From: CBDIBC01 sp965276635
GTDB lineage: Bacteria; Actinomycetota; Acidimicrobiia; Acidimicrobiales; Palsa-688
Reading direction: 5' to 3'
NCBI GenBank assembly: GCA_965276635.1
Contig: CBDIBC010000005.1
Coordinates: 2,108,001 to 2,172,000 of the forward strand
DNA length: 64,000 nucleotides
Shown: positions 32,746 through 41,230 of the stretch, piece by piece
How positions within the stretch are numbered: position 1 is the first letter of the stretch
Layout: each line of letters starts with the position of its first letter
The notes under the pieces: generated by a model
Told to the model about the DNA's origin: nothing
Seen by the model: only the letters and a program-made list of their open reading frames with translations
Databases searched by the model: none
Program-made: the position numbers and the translations under genes

Positions 32746-32821
32746 GGCTCGCGCCTTGCGCTCCGGCTCGCGCCTTGCGCTCCGGCTCGCGCCCCGCGCT
32801 CCGGCTCGCGCCCCGCGCTCC
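32746..32821. repeat. 19-bp tandem repeat downstream of the fusion gene
   Basis: Four units of GGCTCGCGCCTTGCGCTCC or the variant with CC for TT (32746-32764, 32765-32783, 32784-32802, 32803-32821). Intergenic, starting 21 bases after the stop at 32724. Confidence 0.9.
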
Positions 32822-32865
32822 GGCCCGCTCTGTCCGCTCCGCCCGCCCGCCCCCTTGTCCGGCGT

Positions 32866-32911
32866 ATTGTGTTCGATTTGGTATCTCCTGGTGACACAGA
32901 TCGAACACAAT
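32866..32911. terminator. 12-bp inverted repeat between convergent genes
   Basis: ATTGTGTTCGAT (32866-32877) is the perfect inverse of ATCGAACACAAT (32900-32911) across a 22-base spacer. It lies between the stops of the fusion gene (plus) and glpX (minus) and is AT-rich in a GC-rich setting. A bidirectional terminator or a protein-binding site are both possible. Confidence 0.5.
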
Positions 32912-33011
32912 TGCTGAGCCACCCGCCGCCGCGCCCTGCCCCTGGCTGCACTCGATCGCGTCGTTCCCTATCGGCCGGCGCCGCTCGCCACTCGGCCCAG
33001 GGAGGGTGGCG

Positions 33012-34013
33012 TTACTCGAAGGCGACGGAGGAGTACTGAGCCAGCTTCTTCAGCTGGTGGCGGGCCTCGATGCGACGCACGGTGCCCGACTTGGAGCGCA
33101 TGACCAGCGACTCGGTCGACGCGCCGCGACGGTCGTAGTGCACGCCGCGCACCAGCTCGCCATCGGTGATGCCGGTGGCGGCGAAGAAGCAGTTGTCCCC
33201 CTGGATCAGGTCATCGAGGGTGAGCACGGCGGCGAGGTCGTAGCCCTGGGCGATCGCCTCGGCCCGCTCGGTGTCGTTGCGAGCATAGAGGCGCCCCTGG
33301 ATCTCGCCGCCCATGCATTTCAGCGCAGCGGCGGCGATCACCCCTTCGGGGGTGCCACCGATGCCGAGGAGTATGTCGCCCCCTGACTCCGGCCAGGCCG
33401 TGGAGATGGCGCCGGCCACGTCGCCGTCGGGGATGAGGCGGATCCGGGCGCCGGTGGCTCGCACCTCGGCGATCAGGTCGGCGTGGCGGGGCCGATCCAG
33501 GATGACGACGGTGATGTCGCGGACCGACTCGCCCTTGGCGTTGGCCACGGCGACGACGTTCTCCGTGGCGGTGGCCTCGATGCTGACCCGACCGATGGCC
33601 TCGGGTCCCACCGCCACCTTCTCCATGTACACGCACGGGCCGGGGTTGAACATGGTGCCCCGCTCGCCGACCGCGATCACCGACAGCGCCCCGCTGCGGC
33701 CGAGGGCCGTCAACGTGGTGCCGTCGATGGGGTCGACGGCGACATCGGTCAGCGGTGGTGTGCCATCGCCGATCTCCTCGCCGTTGTAGAGCATCGGAGC
33801 CTCGTCCTTCTCTCCTTCGCCGATGACGACGATGCCGTCCATGGGCACGCTGCCCAGCACGATCCGCATGGCATCGACCGCGGCTCCGTCCGCTCCCTCC
33901 TTGTCGCCCCAGCCCATCCAGCGGGCCGCAGCCATGGCCGCCGCCTCGGTCACTCGCACGAGCTCGAGGGCCAAGTTGCGGTCGGGGGCCTGCGGGGTCC
34001 GCACGGTGCTCAT
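33012..34013 (-). CDS. glpX: Fructose-1,6-bisphosphatase class II
   Basis: 333 residues. Hydrolyses fructose-1,6-bisphosphate to fructose-6-phosphate in gluconeogenesis; GlpX is the main type in actinobacteria. Metal-binding motifs are IGEGEKDEAPMLYNGEEIG and VDPIDGTTLTALGR, and LIPDGDVAGAI and GIGGTPEGVIAAAALKCMGG follow. ATG 34013 is chosen because the family N-terminus fits and TATCGT lies eight bases upstream. Upstream residues of the longer frame are unrelated. It is divergent from the glycosyltransferase gene. Confidence 0.97.
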   Translation of the reverse strand: MSTVRTPQAPDRNLALELVRVTEAAAMAAARWMGWGDKEGADGAAVDAMRIVLGSVPMDGIVVIGEGEKDEAPMLYNGEEIGDGTPPLTDVAVDPIDGTTLTALGRSGALSVIAVGERGTMFNPGPCVYMEKVAVGPEAIGRVSIEATATENVVAVANAKGESVRDITVVILDRPRHADLIAEVRATGARIRLIPDGDVAGAISTAWPESGGDILLGIGGTPEGVIAAAALKCMGGEIQGRLYARNDTERAEAIAQGYDLAAVLTLDDLIQGDNCFFAATGITDGELVRGVHYDRRGASTESLVMRSKSGTVRRIEARHQLKKLAQYSSVAFE

Positions 34014-34021
34014 GCCGGACG

Positions 34022-34027
34022 ACGATA
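34022..34027 (-). promoter_or_regulatory. -10 element for glpX (leaderless)
   Basis: TATCGT on the minus strand, eight bases before ATG 34013. Confidence 0.45.
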
Positions 34028-34142
34028 CCTGCTCCCCTTCGGCGCGATTCCGGCTGCGTGCCGCAAACCCAGGCGGTGAGGTCGGAATAGATCGGAGGAC
34101 GACACCTGACCACGTGACGTGATGAGCCACGGTTCTTCGAGG

Positions 34143-34148
34143 TATCCT
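34143..34148 (+). promoter_or_regulatory. -10 element for the membrane glycosyltransferase (leaderless)
   Basis: TATCCT ends eight bases before GTG 34157. It forms a divergent pair with the glpX promoter. Confidence 0.45.
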
Positions 34149-34156
34149 GATCTGTC

Positions 34157-35803
34157 GTGACCAGCACGTTGGAGACCGAATCGACGCTGCTGGCCGAGTG
34201 TCGGCAGCTGCTGCGCCAGTCCGCTCGACCGCGCGTGCGGCTGGCCCTCGCTTTCGGCTCCCTGGTGCTGCTCGCCAGCGTGTTCCTCCGCTTCTGGGCA
34301 CCGTCCGCGCTATGGCTGGACGAGACCATCAGCGTGAACATCGCCCGCCTGCCGATCACCCAGATCCCGCAGGCGTTGAGCCACGACGGTGCTCCGCCGC
34401 TGTACTACGTGCTGCTCCACGTGTGGATGCTCGTGTTCGGCCACAGCGACCTCGCCGTGCGGTCGCTCTCCGGGCTGATCTCGGTCCTCACCCTCCCGCT
34501 GTTCTGGACCGCCGGCCGTCGTCTCGGGGGGCGGACCACGGCATGGGCCGCCTTCGCCTTCGGGGTCACGTCGCCGTTCGCCATCAACTACGCCACCTCG
34601 GCTCGCATGTACTCGCTCATGATCTTGTGGTCACTGCTCGGGTTCATCGCAGTCGCTCGGGCCATCGAGGAGCCGACCCGGCGAAACCTGGTCAAGGTGG
34701 GAGCGGTCACCGCCGCGCTGCTGTACACCCACTACTGGGCGCTCTACCTGGTCGCAGTGGTCGGACTGTGGCTGTTGGTCCGCATCGTGGCCGACAACCG
34801 TGGCCGCTGGCCGATCACCGATGTCCAGGCCGGCATCCGCCCGACGTTCGGGGCCATGGTGATCGGCTGCCTGGCCTTCCTGCCGTGGGCGCCGGTGTTC
34901 GTCTTCCAGAGCTTGCACACGGGAACGCCCTGGACCGGCGCAGCCGGGCCCGCCGATCTGCTCAATGTGTTCGGAGACTTCGGGGGCAGCGGCCCGTGGG
35001 GCCTCTTGCTGTCGCTGATGCTCTTCGCGCTCGTGCTCCTCGGGGTGTTCGGGCGTCCGGCGCCCCTCGCCGAGGCCGATGGGCCAGGCGGCGGGTCGTC
35101 GGCGGGATCCCGGGGCCACCGACCGCTCATGGTCCTGGTGGCGCGGCCCCGGCGGCGGGTGCAGCCGTTGGTGGGGATCGTGGCCGGCACCCTGGTCGTC
35201 GCCGTCTTGGCCGGAGCTGTTGTCCAAGCGGCGTTCGTTGCCCGCTATGCCGCCGTGGTCCTGCCGCTGTTCCTCCTGGTCGTAGCCGTCGGAGTTTCGG
35301 TCCTGTCTGATCGTCGGGTCGTCGCCGGTATCCTCGTGGTGGCGTCGGTCGCTGGGGTCCTCACCGGGTTCGGCGAGAACGGCCAGCAGCGGACCCAGGC
35401 ATCCCAGGTGGCGACGGTGCTGAACGTGCAGGCCCAACCCGGCGACGAGATCGTCTACTGCCCCGATCAGCTCGGCCCCGCGGTGGACCGGTTGCTCACG
35501 GTGCCGCACGTGACCGAGCTGACTTTCCCGCGGGCCGTCGGCCCTCAGCGCGTGGACTGGGTCGACTACAAGACGGTCATCAACCGGACCAACGTGGGCT
35601 CCTTCGCCCGCGACATGCTCAGCCGCCTCGGCGCCGACCACACCCTCTGGCTGGTCTATCGGGACGGCTACCCCGGGTTGGGGGGATCGTGTGGGTACTT
35701 GCGCAAATGGCTGGACTTGCTCCGACCCACCGGCGAGCTGGTCGTCCAGTCGTCGCCTGGGTCGTACTTCGAGTACGAGAATCTCGTCCGCTATCCGACC
35801 TGA
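34157..35803 (+). CDS. Polytopic glycosyltransferase, PMT/GT39-like
   Basis: 548 residues with about ten membrane helices and a periplasmic C-terminal domain. An early loop carries the acidic pair LWLDETISV (near 53-61), as in polyprenyl-phosphate-dependent PMT/ArnT-like transferases, followed by HDGAPPLYYVLLHVWM. These enzymes move a sugar from a lipid-phosphate donor to protein or glycan outside the membrane. An FAD-dependent oxidoreductase follows 154 bases downstream. Donor and acceptor are unknown. The C-terminal soluble part has no motif I recognise. Confidence 0.85.
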   Translation: MTSTLETESTLLAECRQLLRQSARPRVRLALAFGSLVLLASVFLRFWAPSALWLDETISVNIARLPITQIPQALSHDGAPPLYYVLLHVWMLVFGHSDLAVRSLSGLISVLTLPLFWTAGRRLGGRTTAWAAFAFGVTSPFAINYATSARMYSLMILWSLLGFIAVARAIEEPTRRNLVKVGAVTAALLYTHYWALYLVAVVGLWLLVRIVADNRGRWPITDVQAGIRPTFGAMVIGCLAFLPWAPVFVFQSLHTGTPWTGAAGPADLLNVFGDFGGSGPWGLLLSLMLFALVLLGVFGRPAPLAEADGPGGGSSAGSRGHRPLMVLVARPRRRVQPLVGIVAGTLVVAVLAGAVVQAAFVARYAAVVLPLFLLVVAVGVSVLSDRRVVAGILVVASVAGVLTGFGENGQQRTQASQVATVLNVQAQPGDEIVYCPDQLGPAVDRLLTVPHVTELTFPRAVGPQRVDWVDYKTVINRTNVGSFARDMLSRLGADHTLWLVYRDGYPGLGGSCGYLRKWLDLLRPTGELVVQSSPGSYFEYENLVRYPT

Positions 35804-35957
35804 GCCTGAGGCTGAGTCGATCGTGCGGGCCCCGACACGGTCCGCACGGACGGCGCGGCTGGCATCGGTGGGGTACCAACCGCCACAATGGGTGGTCCCC
35901 CGGTCGGGGGGCCTCGGGCCGCGAGAGCGTGACGGCGACGACTGAAGGAGCGCGATC

Positions 35958-37457
35958 TTGACATCGCAGGGCCACGACCCGGCCGACGAAGTGGTGATCA
36001 TCGGAGCTGGACCGGCGGGTTTGACGGCTGCCTACCAGTTGGTCCAGGCAGGCAAGTATGCCACGGTGCTGGAGGCCGACTCGGTGGTGGGAGGGATCAG
36101 CCGGACCGTCGAGCGTGACGGGTGGCGGTTCGACATCGGTGGCCATCGGTTCTTCACCAAGGTCAAGCCGGTCGAGGAGTTCTGGCATCAGGTGCTCCCT
36201 GATGACGACTTCATGCTCCGGCCCCGCATGAGCCGTATCTTCTACCAGGGAAAGTTCTACGACTACCCACTGAAGGCGGTGAACGCGTTGCGGAACCTCG
36301 GCCTGTTCGAGTCGTTCCTGTGCGTGTTGTCGTACCTATGGGCCCGGATCCGGCCGCCGAAGCACCAGGAGTGGTACGAGGACTGGCTCACCGCTCGCTT
36401 CGGTCGCCGTCTCTACCAGCACTTCTTCAAGACGTACACCGAGCGGGTGTGGGGGCACCCGCCGAGCGAGATGCCCTCGGATTGGGCTGCGCAGCGGATC
36501 AAGAACCTGTCGCTGATGTCTGCGGTGGTCAACGCCATCTTGCCGAAACGGAACCAGAAGGAGATCACGTCGCTCATCGAGGAGTTCGAGTACCCGCGCC
36601 TGGGGCCGGGGATGATGTGGGAGCGCTGCGCCGAGCAGGTGGAGGCGGCGGGTACCAAGATCGTCATGCAGACCCCGGTGATCGCAGTCCGCCACCGTGA
36701 CGGCAAGGCGCACACCGTGGTGGGTCAGTCCGCCGGTGGTGCCCAGAGCGAGTACCCGGCCACTGCGGTGATCTCGTCCATGCCGCTGTCGGCCCTGGTT
36801 CACGCCATGGACCCCCCTCCCCCCGCCGAGGTCCTGCGAGCGGCCGGCGATCTGAGCTACCGGGACTTCCTCAGCGTGGCCCTGGTGGTGCCCGAGGAGT
36901 ACGGCTTCCCCGACAACTGGATCTACATCCACGACCCCGATGTGCTCGTCGGGCGCATCCAGAACTTCGGTCGGTGGTCGCCGTACATGGTGAAGGAAGG
37001 TCGCGCCTGTCTGGGCCTGGAGTACTTCGTGTTCGAGGGTGACGCCATGTGGGTCAAGTCCGACGAGGATCTCATCGCCCAGGCCAAGTCCGAGCTCGGC
37101 CGTCTCGGGCTGGTCGACCCGGCACGCATCGAGACCGGCTACGTCGTGCGGATGCCGAAGGCCTACCCGTACTACGACCCCCACTACAAGGACAACGTGT
37201 CGACCATCCGACGCTGGCTGGCCGACAACGCGTCGAACGTGGCACCGGTAGGGCGCAACGGCATGCACCGCTACAACAACCAGGACCACTCGATGTACAC
37301 CGCCATGCTCGAGGTGGAGAACCTCTTCGGGGCCTCGCACGACTCCTGGGAGGTCAACGTCGAGGACGAGTACCACGAGGAGTCCGCGGCCACCACCGGC
37401 GCCGCGACCGGCCGAGACGCTCCTGTCCTGCCGAAGCGGACGACATCGACCGCCTGA
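35958..37457 (+). CDS. FAD/NAD(P)-dependent oxidoreductase (UDP-galactopyranose-mutase / protoporphyrinogen-oxidase-like fold)
   Basis: 499 residues. The dinucleotide-binding motif VVIIGAGPAGLTAAYQL lies at 12-28, followed by GGISRTVERDGWRFDIGGHR, which resembles UDP-galactopyranose mutases and related amine-oxidase-fold enzymes. The motif MHRYNNQDHSMYTAM lies near the C-terminus. These proteins are frequently encoded near glycosyltransferases, as here, and are often annotated only as NAD(P)/FAD-dependent oxidoreductases. TTG 35958 is preferred as start because GAAGGAG lies nine bases upstream. A role in sugar or polyprenol modification for the neighbouring transferase is inference. Confidence 0.85.
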   Translation: MTSQGHDPADEVVIIGAGPAGLTAAYQLVQAGKYATVLEADSVVGGISRTVERDGWRFDIGGHRFFTKVKPVEEFWHQVLPDDDFMLRPRMSRIFYQGKFYDYPLKAVNALRNLGLFESFLCVLSYLWARIRPPKHQEWYEDWLTARFGRRLYQHFFKTYTERVWGHPPSEMPSDWAAQRIKNLSLMSAVVNAILPKRNQKEITSLIEEFEYPRLGPGMMWERCAEQVEAAGTKIVMQTPVIAVRHRDGKAHTVVGQSAGGAQSEYPATAVISSMPLSALVHAMDPPPPAEVLRAAGDLSYRDFLSVALVVPEEYGFPDNWIYIHDPDVLVGRIQNFGRWSPYMVKEGRACLGLEYFVFEGDAMWVKSDEDLIAQAKSELGRLGLVDPARIETGYVVRMPKAYPYYDPHYKDNVSTIRRWLADNASNVAPVGRNGMHRYNNQDHSMYTAMLEVENLFGASHDSWEVNVEDEYHEESAATTGAATGRDAPVLPKRTTSTA

Positions 37458-37521
37458 GCAGCTGGCGGGTGCCGCTGCGCCCTGACCCCGCTCGCGGTAG
37501 CCCCGTGCATCCCCCCGTGCC

Positions 37522-39372
37522 GTGACGGCGACGCGCATCACCGCGGCCATGTGTGCACGCGGCCGGACGCTGGTCGATCCGCGCCTGTCGCCCGACGGCG
37601 AGCAGTTGGCCTACGTGTCGTCGATCGGGGGGTCCACGGCCCTCGTCGTCATCCCGGCGAGTGGCGGACCCGAGGTCATCGTCACCACCGACCCGGCCGT
37701 CCGACGATCGCCAGGTGCCTTCGCCTGGCTGCCGTCCGGCCGCCAGGTTGCCTATGTCGCCCACTCCGGCCTGTACCTCCAGTCCCTCGCGGGTGGACCG
37801 CCCCGCCCGGTGGCTAGCGGCGGAGCCCTGGCCGCGCCGGCCGTGGCGCCCGACGGTGCCCGGGTGGCGTACACCGTCGACGGCCGCCACGTCGCCGTGG
37901 CCGAGCTGGGCGAGGACGGTCCGTGGCCGGTGCGCTTGTCGGCCCAGCCGGACTTCGTGATGGACCCCCACTGGTCCGCCGACGGGCGCACCGTGGCCTG
38001 GCACGAGTGGTCCGTCCCGGCCATGGCGTGGGACGACAGCCACATCGCCCTGGCCGGCGCCCCTTGGGGTAGCGGTGCTCGGGAGCGGCGGCTGGTGGCC
38101 CGACCGGGGCCCGCTGCCGTCTCGCAACCGCGTTTCTCGCCGGATGGATCCGCCCTCGCCTTCCTCTGCGATGCCGGGGGATGGCTCAACCTGTGGATCG
38201 CCGGCCCCGATGGTGCCGGCGCCCGTCCCCTGGTCGACGAGCGCCTCGAGCATGGCGGCCCCACCTGGGGGCCGGGGGAGCGAACCTGGACATGGGCCCC
38301 TGATGGGCGGTCCATCGCCGTCTGCCGCAACCAAGCCGGCTTCGGTCTCCTGGCCGTGGTGGACGTGGCCACCGGCACAGTGCGCGACATCGACCGGGGC
38401 GTGTTCGCCTCGCTGTCGTGGGCCGGCGATCGCCTGGCCGCCGTCCGCTCGGGTGCGCGCACACCGACCGCGATCGTGGTGTACGAGTCGCCCACGGCTG
38501 ATGCGCGCAGACGGGTGGCCGTGGCGCGCGGGCCGGTGGCTGGTTTCGAGGCAGCCGGGCTGGTGGAACCGGAACAGGTGACGTGGGACGGTGAAGACGT
38601 GGACGGCCTGGGCCCGACGGTCCGCGGTCGCCTGTATCGCTCGGTGCACACGCCTCCCGATGCCCCGCCTGATGTCCCCAACCCCCTGATCGTCTGGGTG
38701 CACAGCGGCCCGACCGGCCAGACGCCCGTTGCCTGGCACCCCCGCTCGTGCTTCTTCCTCGATCGCGGTTGGAACGTGCTCCAGGTGGACCCTCGCGGTT
38801 CGACCGGCTGGGGCCGTGCGTACGCCCAGGCCATCAATGGCAGGTGGGGCGACCTCGACGTCGACGACATCGCTGCCGGCATCACCGCCGCGACCGGCCG
38901 CGGATGGGGCGATCCGACGCGCACGGTCATCATGGGGGGCTCGTCCGGAGGGCTGGCGGTCCTCGGGGTCCTCATCCGTTACCCCGAGATGTGTGCAGCC
39001 GGGATCGACCTGTACGGGGTGGCCGACCTGTTCGACCTGGACGAGACCACGCACCGCTACGAGGCGCACTACAACGACATCCTGTTGGGCCCTCTGCCCG
39101 AGCATGCGACCCGATGGCGGGAACGATCGCCTGTGACTCACCTCGACCGGATCCAGGCGCCGTTGCTGGTGCTGCACGGCACCGACGACGACACCGTCAT
39201 GCTGGCCCAGTCCGAAGCGGTCGTAGCTGGTTTGGCGCGCCGTGGGGTCGCTGTCGAGCACCATTGGTATCCCGGCGAGGGTCACGGATGGTCCAAGCCG
39301 GAGACGGTCGAAGACGAGTTGGCGCGCACGGAGTCGTTCCTGAACCGCCATGTGCTGAGAGGACGTGGATGA
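37522..39372 (+). CDS. S9-family peptidase (prolyl oligopeptidase / acylaminoacyl peptidase type)
   Basis: 616 residues. The N-terminal part (about 1-330) is a beta-propeller with repeats such as LSPDGEQLAYVSS and FSPDGSALAFLCD. The C-terminal alpha/beta hydrolase domain carries the triad S475 (in GGSSGGLAVLG), an Asp in GTDDDTVM (about 555-557) and H588 (in GEGHGW). No signal peptide is seen, so it is probably cytoplasmic. Such enzymes cleave short peptides or acylated N-termini. The GTG start at 37522 has no strong ribosome site. The stop overlaps the next ATG by four bases. Confidence 0.93.
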   Translation: MTATRITAAMCARGRTLVDPRLSPDGEQLAYVSSIGGSTALVVIPASGGPEVIVTTDPAVRRSPGAFAWLPSGRQVAYVAHSGLYLQSLAGGPPRPVASGGALAAPAVAPDGARVAYTVDGRHVAVAELGEDGPWPVRLSAQPDFVMDPHWSADGRTVAWHEWSVPAMAWDDSHIALAGAPWGSGARERRLVARPGPAAVSQPRFSPDGSALAFLCDAGGWLNLWIAGPDGAGARPLVDERLEHGGPTWGPGERTWTWAPDGRSIAVCRNQAGFGLLAVVDVATGTVRDIDRGVFASLSWAGDRLAAVRSGARTPTAIVVYESPTADARRRVAVARGPVAGFEAAGLVEPEQVTWDGEDVDGLGPTVRGRLYRSVHTPPDAPPDVPNPLIVWVHSGPTGQTPVAWHPRSCFFLDRGWNVLQVDPRGSTGWGRAYAQAINGRWGDLDVDDIAAGITAATGRGWGDPTRTVIMGGSSGGLAVLGVLIRYPEMCAAGIDLYGVADLFDLDETTHRYEAHYNDILLGPLPEHATRWRERSPVTHLDRIQAPLLVLHGTDDDTVMLAQSEAVVAGLARRGVAVEHHWYPGEGHGWSKPETVEDELARTESFLNRHVLRGRG

Positions 39373-40640
39373 GCAAGATCTGGTTCTGCCCGACAGACGG
39401 CTACGAGATGCGGTCGCGTGGCCGCTGCCACCTTTGCAGGCAGCGGCTCGTCGCGTCGCCTTTGCCCGAGTTGGAGGTAGGCGACGACGACGACGAGGTC
39501 GGCTATCGCATCGACGACTGGACCGACGCCGGGCGCGGTCGTCTCATCGGCGCGCTGATCGACGCCGGGATCCTCCACCGCTTCGAGGACGACGAGCTGG
39601 TGGTAGAGGCGAGCAACGAGGATCGCGTCGACGACCTGGTGGCGGAGGTGGCCGAGCTGGCCGCCGCGGTGGAGCCCGACCCGTACGACGACAGCGACGG
39701 ATCGGACTCCGCCGATAGCTCGGCGCCGAGCGAGGTGCAGCTGGCTGCGGCCGGCGTGGCCGTGGCGCTGCTCGCCGATGCCGTCCGGCGCCTGCAGGTC
39801 GACCCCACCGACATGCAGGCCGACGGTGACGTCGCCGAAGCGTCTGCCGGTGTCTTCATGGTCGACCGCTACCCGGGGGCCGACGCCGACACGTGGGCTG
39901 CCATCGGACGCGTGACTCGCCGCCTGCTCGCCGCCTTGGGGGCCGAGGAGGCGTTGGAGCAGGAGATCCAGGTCCAGTCGTCCACGCTCTCCAAGCTGCT
40001 CGACACGGTGGAGCGGCCCGGCCTCACTGCGACGGGCAGCTTGGCCGGCGCCGACCATGGCACCCGGTCCGAGGACGACGAGAAGACCGCTGACGCCGAC
40101 GACGAGACGGATCCCGCTGACCAGAGCGAGCCCACCGACGACGGCGAGAACGTCGACGACCACGAAGACGTCCATGGCGAACACCCGGGCGAGACGGTCT
40201 ACGAGCTGCCCGAGTGGCTGCCCGAGCAACGGGCCCGGCTGAGCGTCCTGCTGGACGAGGCCAAGGTCGCCCACGAATGGGACCAGGGCGACCTGGTGGT
40301 GCCGGTGGACAAGGAGTCGGTGGTGGAAGGGCTGTTCGACCGGATCGAGGGGATCCCGAACGAGGAGGACGACGAGGAGCGCTACCGGGCCATCGAGGAG
40401 CTGTTCGCCGCCGTCAACCGTCTGGCCGGTGACCCGTCCGCTGAGGACCGTGGCAAGGCGGTGATCGAGACCAGCGTGGCGGTGGAGGGACCCACCCCGT
40501 TGGGCCTCGACGACGGCCAGTGGTGGGCGTTGCGCAGCCGCACCCGCACCCTGGCCGATGCCATCGAGCACGGCGCCGACCCCGAGGTGGTCAGCACTCA
40601 GGCTGCCACCCTGCGAGACTTGCTGCGCGCCCTGGTGTGA
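39369..40640 (+). CDS. Hypothetical protein: N-terminal cysteine motif plus a duplicated ~150-residue module
   Basis: 423 residues, very acidic, no family recognised. The N-terminus has C7, C20 and C23 (IWFCPTDG, then GRCHLCRQR), an incomplete zinc-ribbon-like pattern. Two copies of a module follow. Part A is at about 51-97 (GRLIGALIDAGILHRFEDDE, then LVVEASNEDRVDDL) and 283-328 (ARLSVLLDEAKVAHEWDQGD, then LVVPVDKESVVEGL). Part B pairs DAVRRLQVDPTDM with AAVNRLAGDPSAE, and QSSTLSKLLDTV with QAATLRDLLRAL. An Asp/Glu linker (about 225-275) separates the copies. The ATG overlaps the peptidase stop and the stop overlaps the hydrolase GTG, so the three genes are coupled. Confidence 0.8.
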   Translation: MSKIWFCPTDGYEMRSRGRCHLCRQRLVASPLPELEVGDDDDEVGYRIDDWTDAGRGRLIGALIDAGILHRFEDDELVVEASNEDRVDDLVAEVAELAAAVEPDPYDDSDGSDSADSSAPSEVQLAAAGVAVALLADAVRRLQVDPTDMQADGDVAEASAGVFMVDRYPGADADTWAAIGRVTRRLLAALGAEEALEQEIQVQSSTLSKLLDTVERPGLTATGSLAGADHGTRSEDDEKTADADDETDPADQSEPTDDGENVDDHEDVHGEHPGETVYELPEWLPEQRARLSVLLDEAKVAHEWDQGDLVVPVDKESVVEGLFDRIEGIPNEEDDEERYRAIEELFAAVNRLAGDPSAEDRGKAVIETSVAVEGPTPLGLDDGQWWALRSRTRTLADAIEHGADPEVVSTQAATLRDLLRALV

Positions 40641-41230
40641 CCCGGGTCCGTGCCCGGCGACTGGGGCTGCTGCTGGCGCCCGGTGCCGGTGCCGACCGTG
40701 ACCAGGCCCAGCTGGTGGCCGTCGACCGGGCGGCGACCGATCTCGGTGTCGACGTGGTGCGGATGGACTTCCCCTATCGCCGGGCCGGTCGCCGCGCCCC
40801 TGACCGAGCCCCGACGCTGATCGCCGCGGTCGTCGACGAGGCTGGCGTCCTGGCGGCAACGACGACCACGCTGCTGCTGGGCGGACGATCCATGGGCGGG
40901 CGCATGTGCTCCATGGCGGTGGCCGAGGGGCTTCGGGCCGCCGGTCTGGTGCTGATCAGCTATCCGTTGCATCCTCCGGGCCGTCCCGACCGGTTGCGGA
41001 TCGAGCACCTGCCCGCACTCACTGTTCCCTGCTTGTTCGTCTCCGGCACGCGCGACGCCTTCGGTGCGCCGGCGGAGCTGGAGGCAGCCACCGCGGCGAT
41101 CCCGGGTCCGGTGACCCACCACTGGATCGAGGGGGGAGATCATGGCCTGCGCCGCGCTGACGCCGAGGTGGCGGCCACGGTGGCCGCGTGGATCACGGCG
41201 CTGGGGTCAGCGGCGCGTCCCCCGGGTTGA
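40637..41230 (+). CDS. Small alpha/beta hydrolase (dienelactone-hydrolase/KANL3-Tex30-like)
   Basis: 197 residues. RRLGLLLAPGAGADRDQ begins the fold. The nucleophile serine is in GGRSMGGRM, the acid in SGTRDAFG and the histidine in GGDHGLRR, a complete catalytic triad. The family hydrolyses esters, but substrates are mostly unknown. GTG 40637 overlaps the upstream stop (GTGA), placing it in one coupled unit with the S9 peptidase and the repeat protein. Its 3' end overlaps the convergent MFS gene by 38 bases. Confidence 0.87.
   Translation: MTRVRARRLGLLLAPGAGADRDQAQLVAVDRAATDLGVDVVRMDFPYRRAGRRAPDRAPTLIAAVVDEAGVLAATTTTLLLGGRSMGGRMCSMAVAEGLRAAGLVLISYPLHPPGRPDRLRIEHLPALTVPCLFVSGTRDAFGAPAELEAATAAIPGPVTHHWIEGGDHGLRRADAEVAATVAAWITALGSAARPPG

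Noticed and set aside
32866..32911. LexA/SOS box
   Set aside because: The actinobacterial box is TCGAAC-N4-GTTCGA. Here the half-sites are in the opposite arrangement and 22 bases apart.
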